A stretch of 64,000 nucleotides of DNA from Zeugodacus cucurbitae (Eukaryota; Arthropoda; Insecta; Diptera; Tephritidae): NCBI RefSeq assembly GCF_028554725.1, contig NC_071668.1, forward strand, positions 26,390,501 to 26,454,500, read 5' to 3'. Every line of letters begins with the position of its first letter. The first letter of the stretch is position 1. The position numbers were made by a program, and so were the translations under genes. The notes below the pieces were generated by a model, which was not told the origin of the DNA, made no database searches, and saw only the letters and a program-made list of their open reading frames with translations. Below, in pieces: positions 57,817-64,000 of the stretch.

Positions 57817-57958
57817 ATATATACTTTGAATAAGTAAATACTACAAATGCATATAAAAAAGTAAAAAAATAATCAGTTTCCATCCTTATGAAGCGATTTG
57901 AAAGATTAAGTTAAGTATCAAGCTCCACTTAGGAAAAATGTGATATCTTCATAATAAA

Positions 57959-58597
57959 TAAAGAGACTCTCGAAATTTATTTACTTAATTTTATTAATAT
58001 AACACATAATTTGACCCACATATCGGGATAAAGTCCAATGAAAGAGGTAGAAGTTATGACCCGATTTCACTAATTTTTGGCACGGAGACATATTATTAGA
58101 ACCAAAATATTTCCTCTGAATTTCTTCAAAATATCTCAGAGACTTACTTATATTTTTCGTTAAAAAATTATTAGAAGCACTGTGGTCATCTTGTTCGATA
58201 TATGAGGCCTTGAAAACTTATGAAGGAGAAGGGCGATGCCACACTACAAAATGCAGTATTTGTGCAAAGTTCTGTTCTGATATCTTCACTTGTGCTTCCT
58301 TTATATATTATAAATTAAATGATTCCGACCGAATTCAAAGTTCTGGTAAAAGGGAAGTAGGCGTGGTTGTGACCGATTTTCATAACATATCATTGGGATG
58401 CCAAGAAAATTTCGTGAACCGAATTTCACCGCGATTGGTTGAGTAGTTTCGAAGATACGGTTTTTGACCCATGCACAGACGGACGGACAGACAGACATCC
58501 AGAGTTAAACTCCATTCGTCACCCTGATCCCTTTGATATATAGAACTCTATATCTAACTCTATTATATTCTCTTTGAAGCTTGTTGCGAGATTATAA
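57959..58597 (+). repeat. TCTCGCAA-family repeat, copy 14, compact
   Basis: Starts GACTCTCGAAATTTATT, lacks the two last modules, and jumps from 'tttttgacccatgcacagacgg' (58,462) into the tetranucleotide tract. It ends with a decayed hairpin, GAAGCTTGTTGCGAGATTATA. About 640 bp. Confidence 0.82.
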
Positions 58598-60298
58598 AAA
58601 GGAGACAGATACCGCTGTGCAAGAAATCGTGTGGTGACCACGCCGTCTAGCCATGTACCAGTATTGCCCAAAACACAGTAATTTCCTAACGAAAAAGCTA
58701 CTTAAATACTACTACTGTTTTGTAAGAATGTTTGTTGTTTATTATTGTCAAGAGTATTTCATTTCCAATGAACAGATTTTACTACAAAATTAATGGTCAA
58801 TTAATATCTAAATCGAACTACAGATATGCAAAAAAGGGCTATTGAGGCGCATATATATCTATTATATTATTTTCACGACCAAATAAAGAAAGACAAAAAA
58901 TCAATTTTTTTTTCTAAAATTAGTTGCCTTTTGAAAAATTAAATTCTACAGTGTCTGAATAAATTTGCTTTTATTAGAAATAAAGCTAGAACATCATAAA
59001 TTGATATAAATAATAGAAACTATTTGTGGATTTATTTTTTCTTTCAATAAAAAGAGCTTTAAATAAAATATTTGTTATGGCATAAGTCAAAGTGGTTCAC
59101 GCACAAGGGAAGAAGACACAACTGTTACCGCAATATAGCTGAGAAAAATTGTTTGCTTTATAGTCAACCTTGCTGGCAGCAGCGACAGCAGAAACAACAA
59201 GAAAAAAAATCTCTCCATATAAAATGAGACACTTAATGTTATCACGATAGCAAGTGGCATACAGCAAGATTTCCACGGACGCCATATATATATTTTATAT
59301 GTGTATGTGTGGCTGTGAAAAAAACGTCAGCATCACGCATATATGTATATAAATATATGTGTGTGTGTGTGTATGCAGCAAAGATTAATGCTTATTTGAG
59401 TGTTTGTGTTGGGACATTAAGTCAAGGTGCTACAATGAAGTAGTTCAACATTGACTGAATAATGCATCAATTGTTGTTGTAAGCTAATGCTTATGAGCTG
59501 CCATCAAGGTCTTCTAGCGGTGACACACACACACATTCTACATGCATACGAGTATGTGTACACACACCGGCGCACAAACAATCAACAGCATGTCACCAAC
59601 TACTGCCACAACTAATATGTTGCAATAACAACAACAAATGACAGTGAAGCACGCATATAATGTGACAGTCATTATTACGCACATTAGCGGGGACAACGGA
59701 AATGTGCTCGGTTGTTGCTAAAGCGAGAAGTTGCCAGCCGGTTAAAGCGTAAAACATCAAGCGCTGCTTACCAACAATGGCAACAACAACAATATTCGCA
59801 CTTGCGTCACCCCTGCCCTTGTCACGCTTGACATTTCTATTATAGTAATTTTGCTGTCGCCTTTTCCGCACTGCATTACAAATATTATGAACACATTTTG
59901 TTGCTTAACACTGAAAACGTGTCCTTAATACAAATTATTATGCGACATGTTGTCGGTTTTCGCCTCACACTCTCACGCTCCCTAACTATTTTTAGTGGGA
60001 TAAATGAAGCGAGCGAGTTATTGTCGATGCGCGCGGCGAATTGTTGGCATTATACACAGAAAGGGTGCTAGAATTAGTTGTAAACAACGGTATATTAGCT
60101 GTGCGGGATTAGCGTATCTATAAACGCACGCATATATTCATATTTGTATGTAAATAAGCATCAGACGCTCATAAAAAAGTTTTTTATTGCAAAATAGTTT
60201 CTAAAGTTCGGTTGATTTAATGAGCTGGAAAGGCATTCGCTATAAAGTAGATAAGCCTAAACAAAACAAAGTTCTAAAGTAAAGTAATTTTTATCTTA
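58598..60298. other. non-coding stretch with simple repeats
   Basis: Unique DNA with a GT run at 59,357-59,372, CA tracts near 59,524-59,536 and CAACAA runs. A 92-codon minus frame at 59,593-59,871 has no domain. Confidence 0.4.
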
Positions 60299-61005
60299 TA
60301 CGAGGGCTGCTATATATATTTCTGACCTAATAATGAAAATAGGAATATTTATCAACGACAATGGTTTTATTGTTTTTCAAAATATTCTCCATCAAGATTT
60401 ATACACTTTTGCATGCGCTCAAACTAATTTTCGAATCACTTTTTTTGAGCCTTTTTTTTGAGCAATTGTCAAATTGTGCGGGATCCAACGAGAACAAACC
60501 TTTTTTACGGCCAGGTGTTCATGCAATATGGAATGTATGCTGGTGGGAGAAATGCATAGGCATGCCTCTATCTGAAGGTATGTTACATGACGGTCTTGCA
60601 TTATCAGTTCACGTACGGCATCAATGTTTTTGGACGACCTTCACGGAATTCGTCTTTAAGCGAGCGTCGGACACGATTGAATTCGTTGTACCAGTTTTTC
60701 ACAGTGCTATAGGATGGTGCTTCATAGCCATACAAAGATTTTAGTTCATCGATGCACTCTTGTCGCGATAATCCACGTCGAAAGTTGTGAAAAATGATCG
60801 CAGGAAAATGTTCACAAGTTAATTCCATTTTTTGGCCGAGATGAATTTTTTAATTCCCTGTAAATAAAACAATTCACGATTAAATGACAAAACGTTCTGA
60901 GTGATGTTATGCTAAAAAATGTCAAACTTTCCAATGGAAATGTCAGATTGCACCTGGCAACACTTAGTGTTGCCTAGGCCAGAAATATATATAGCAGCCG
61001 TCGTA
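60299..61005 (-). mobile_element. mariner deletion derivative, copy 2
   Basis: Same family as the element at 28.3 kb in the opposite orientation. It is bounded by TA and CGAGGGCTGCTATATA on the left (60,301) and the matching end on the right (to 61,003). On the minus strand the transposase start (about 60,828) gives MELTCEHFPAIIFHNFRRGL, then RQECIDELKSLYGYEAPSYS and VKNWYNEFNRVRRSLKDEFR. It keeps the segment lost in copy 1 but has its own 20-bp loss near 60,625 ('ccaaaaacattgatgcc'). The C-terminal jump after LTIAQK is at the same place as in copy 1. Confidence 0.92.
60604..60828 (-). pseudogene. mariner transposase remnant, N-terminal part
   Basis: Seventy-odd codons of the DNA-binding half. 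A private 20-bp deletion between short AAAACA repeats shifts the frame after RPKT; the rest of the helix-turn-helix (MQDRHVTYLQIEACLCISPT to LTIAQK) continues in another frame at 60,419-60,601. No catalytic motifs remain. Confidence 0.88.
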
Positions 61006-61249
61006 TGATAATAATTTTAAACAAAGCAAAAATATATTTGTTACCTGGAGACATTCCTATATCCTGAATATTACTGAAAAAAAATAAATAATTCATTAGA
61101 AATTGATTATGTTATATATGTTATATATGTTGAGTAGTTTGATGGTTCACTGTAGGACTAATTCGCAATATTATTTCACAATGATATTGATGCTTTCCTC
61201 GGGATCCGGGAGTTGTGTCGCTTATGATAGTTTTCGAAATACATAGTAT
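61006..61249. other. short non-coding spacer
   Basis: Nothing recognised between the mariner copy and the next family repeat. Confidence 0.35.
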
Positions 61250-62169
61250 AGCTAAGGTCTGTGCGTCAGTCCGTGCACGCGAGGTAAAATTGAGATATCT
61301 TGATCAAACTAGGTACACATGATTCTTGGATCCATAAGAAGGTTAAATTCGGTGATGTGCGAAATCGGACCATTACCACGCTCACAAAATGGCGAAAACC
61401 GAAAACCATAACGTAATCATAAATAAAGTTGTAAAAGTAAAATTTGGTACAAAGGATCGCACTAGGAAGAGGCATATTTGAATATATATTTTTTTGGAAA
61501 GTGATCGTGGACCTGCCCCCTACTAAGTTGTACATATCTTGTAAACTAATAAGGATATATCAAGGAAGCTCTCTAGAGCCGTTTCCTTTAGGTACTTCCT
61601 TATACAGTCTAAAAATCGAGGAAATCGGATTATAACTACGCTCACCTCCCATACAAACGTTATATTGAAAACTACTATGTAAAAATGCTTTAATTCGTTA
61701 AGGAAAAACATTAGAGAACTTAAATTCATGGTAAAGATGGTACAGAGGGCTGCACTCAAATTGGTATACAAAATTTTAAATGGGCGTGGCTCTGCCCACT
61801 TATGGGTCAAAAACCATATCTCCGAAACTAGTCGATCAATCTCAATGAGATTCGGTTTATAATATCTTCCTAGCTTCCCAATAATATAATAAGATAATAT
61901 GCCAATTCGGTTTACATCCACACCTACTTATACTCCAGAACTTTGAGTTCGATCTGAATAGTTTACATAACAATATACACTTTGTACAAATACTGGATTT
62001 ATAGTGTGGCATCGCCCTTCTAAAAATCATTGAAATTGACAATGGACTTTATACCATATATATGACGAATGTGTGGGTCAAAGTGTGTGTTATATTAATA
62101 AAATTAAATAATTAAATGCGAGAGCATAAAATGTTCAGTTACGCCCGAACTTAGTCCTTCCTTACTTGT
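61250..62169 (-). repeat. TCTCGCAA-family repeat, copy 15
   Basis: Reverse-oriented. It starts in the remains of the tetranucleotide tract (GTCCGTGCACG, 61,270), shows inverted modules near 61,376, 61,505 and 61,785 (GGGCGTGGCTCTGCCCA), and ends with the head terminus (GCGAGAGCATA, CTTACTTGT). Same sub-type as copies 1 and 9. Tail hairpin missing. Confidence 0.82.
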
Positions 62170-62191
62170 GTTAAATATTTCCTTATGTACG

Positions 62192-62431
62192 ATGACAGAT
62201 GACATTTATGAAAATTTCTCGTTGAGGTTGTTTTCTTTATTAAATAGTCACAGAAGTGCCCACCTCGGAATACCAAAGTCATCCCAATGGCGACATTACG
62301 TACTCGGAAACTTTGAGGACAGTCGATTCAATGAAACTCTTTGCATTCACATAGTCGAATTTCAACGCATCTTGGCTTACATAAACGGTCTCTCTAACAG
62401 AAAGGCAACTAAAAATCTATTTGTGATTTAG
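62192..62431 (+). CDS. unidentified 79-codon open frame, possibly a transposase piece
   Basis: An ATG at 62,192 opens MTDDIYENFSLRLFSLLNSH and runs to TAG at 62,429. The central words HYVLGNFEDSRFNETLCIHI and EFQRILAYIN resemble the pattern 'F.DERF...LRM....F..IL..I' found near the N-terminus of Harbinger-type transposases. The match is by eye, weak, and no downstream DDE motifs were found. It starts 23 bp after a family repeat ends. It may be a fragment of an unknown element, a gene exon or chance. I do not assign a function. Confidence 0.25.
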   Translation: MTDDIYENFSLRLFSLLNSHRSAHLGIPKSSQWRHYVLGNFEDSRFNETLCIHIVEFQRILAYINGLSNRKATKNLFVI

Positions 62432-64000
62432 ATTGGGGTCTTCGGTGATGGATTATCGTAAGGTTGGTTCACTTTTTGGCGTGGACGTTGGAAACACTAT
62501 ACTAAATGTAACCAGGTAGGTATTTTAGTTAAAATTGAGACTTAAAGAATTATTATTATTTTTCTACGCAATCTAAAACATTGAATCTTACTACATATGT
62601 ATACTTTCATAACATTAAGCGAATTTTCTAAGGATTACAATGAATAACTCCAAAAGTATCAATAGACGTCTATGAAAAATAGAGATATATTTATTTTAAA
62701 TTTATTTTTCAAATAACTCATAACTGAATTGCTTAAAAATATGCTACACATATTTCATAATTACAGTTTCCACTAAAACTGTTTGTGCACTTAAATTTCT
62801 AAGAAAGATTCTATATTAAATACACTTTCTCTAAAAGCCAAATTAACTTTCAGCACAACAATAAAGCAGAAATCTTTTCTAGTAAGTAAATGCAAATACT
62901 TGAATTGAAATTATGGTTTGTTTATTAAGATTTATCGCTGGCACTTAGCAAAAGTTTAAAATTTCTCAAATTTATTTGGATATGCAGATAATATATGTAT
63001 GCTAATAATTTATGCTTTGAAAACAATTTAATTTCTAAGTATTATACTAATATTAGGACCCAAACATTGGTGATTTTTTATTATATTAAGATATATATTA
63101 TATTAAATTATGTTAACAGAACAGATGACGCATGTCTGATTAAACATTCACAACTTCCACCGGGATTGCATCGAGAAATTATCTACCCACACCCAGAGGG
63201 AGCAAAGAAAGCGACGATGTATCAATGCAGCCATCAACACTGAATGTACTAAGACGTCATCGAAAATCCCACTCAAACGCGCATTGAGGCCAGTACGATT
63301 CTTATTATACGAGTAATATACTGGAAACCAGGAATACATTAATCTCACAAAGAAATGGTGACAGTATGTATTCTGTCATCTCAGTTGGTAAGAGTAAAAT
63401 CTTGAGTGCTGCACTCATTTCAATCTCAATAAATACTAGCAGGTCTGCAAGTATATTCATTACATGGTGCTATAAATTCGGTAGTACAGGTTGAGTTGCG
63501 ACGAGCTCCTGATTTATGCCCGAACGTGGCTCGAAACGTAAGGCCTTCACCTCATATAAGCCATTCGCTTGGCTTCTTCATTTGCATAGATAACCACGGG
63601 ATTCATATAGGGAAGCTATAAATCTGAATACACCACAAAAACCCCAAAAGAAAAAACAGTACGAAAAACACACAAAAAACAAAGAACGCCAAGAAGAGGA
63701 ATACGATCCGGTTTCCTGTAGGACCAGCAGTATACCCAATACTAGCTTTCACATATAATATTACTGTGCTCGTTCTCTCTATCTATCCCTGAGATGCATT
63801 CTGATTATGTATTGAGGCTCTTCTGGAAACGAATAAGGATTATCTGAATTCTTCACATATTCAGTTCTCCCATATAGTATTAAGCAATTACGAACTCCAC
63901 ACGTGAAACAATTTCGTGGCGCTCCTTTCAAAGGTACACAATGGTTACAAATTATGTTAACTATGTTGAGAACACCGAAGATAAGACAATTAAGAGAAAA
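62432..64000. other. non-coding stretch to the window end
   Basis: Very A+T-rich to about 63,110, then mixed. Open frames at 62,995-63,348 on both strands have no domains. An A-rich run (AAACCCCAAAAGAAAAAAC type) lies at 63,640-63,690. Confidence 0.4.

Overview
The window reads as gene-poor, repeat-rich nuclear DNA from a higher (schizophoran) fly, most plausibly a tephritid fruit fly. This is inferred from high A+T content, abundant CAACAA/TGTTGT runs, a 59-bp intron in the one clear gene, and transposon families typical of flies (mariner, Tc1-like, Jockey, an RNase H-bearing non-LTR element, an RTE-like endonuclease/reverse transcriptase element). No bacterial features, CRISPR arrays, rRNAs or convincing tRNAs are visible.

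The one well-supported gene is at 55,261-56,027 on the + strand: two exons, 235 codons, with a TATA box upstream and an AATAAA downstream. It encodes a secreted astacin-fold (M12A) protein. The fold cysteines and the Met-turn methionine are kept, but two of the three zinc-binding histidines, the catalytic glutamate and the Met-turn tyrosine are replaced, and the propeptide aspartate switch is missing. It looks like a catalytically dead astacin homologue. Two weaker coding candidates are a spliced-looking exon with one membrane segment at 15,780-15,991 (-) and a short terminal-exon candidate at 52,686-52,858 (+).

Most of the rest is transposon debris, often nested. The dominant element is a non-coding dispersed repeat, here called the TCTCGCAA family. 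About 15 copies or pieces cover roughly a quarter of the window (1.9-4.3, 10.6-11.0, 21.7-24.3, 26.5-27.8, 34.1-35.0, 37.7-39.5, 39.8-41.3, 43.7-44.4, 45.9-46.4, 49.5, 52.9-54.8, 54.9, 56.4-57.8, 58.0-58.6 and 61.3-62.2 kb). It has a hairpin near each end, an inverted TATACTCTCGCAA motif, and an interior built from divergent modules of about 265-290 bp that each restart at a GGGCGTGG block. Other elements have landed in it: a Tc1-like element with long IR/DR ends at 2.5-4.1 kb, and RTE-like elements at 21.8-23.4 and 38.2-39.3 kb. One copy in turn splits a mariner at 39.5-41.7 kb.

Other elements: an RNase H-bearing non-LTR fragment (7.3-8.5 kb), a mariner-type tail (9.8-10.1 kb), a 942-bp TA-flanked terminal-inverted-repeat element of unknown interior (12.4-13.3 kb), RTE-like pieces (8.6, 13.0, 18.9-19.3, 47.2-48.0 kb), a Jockey-clade 3' end (29.1-29.8 kb), two mariner deletion derivatives with the same internal deletion (28.3-28.9 and 60.3-61.0 kb), and a Tc1-like/mariner composite (49.6-51.8 kb). 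All transposase and reverse transcriptase genes seen are broken. The remaining unique stretches are A+T-rich and non-coding as far as can be read. Several somewhat GC-richer patches (5.5-6.9, 30.6-31.8, 42.2-43.2 kb) might be promoter or 5' UTR DNA, but no transcript can be proven.
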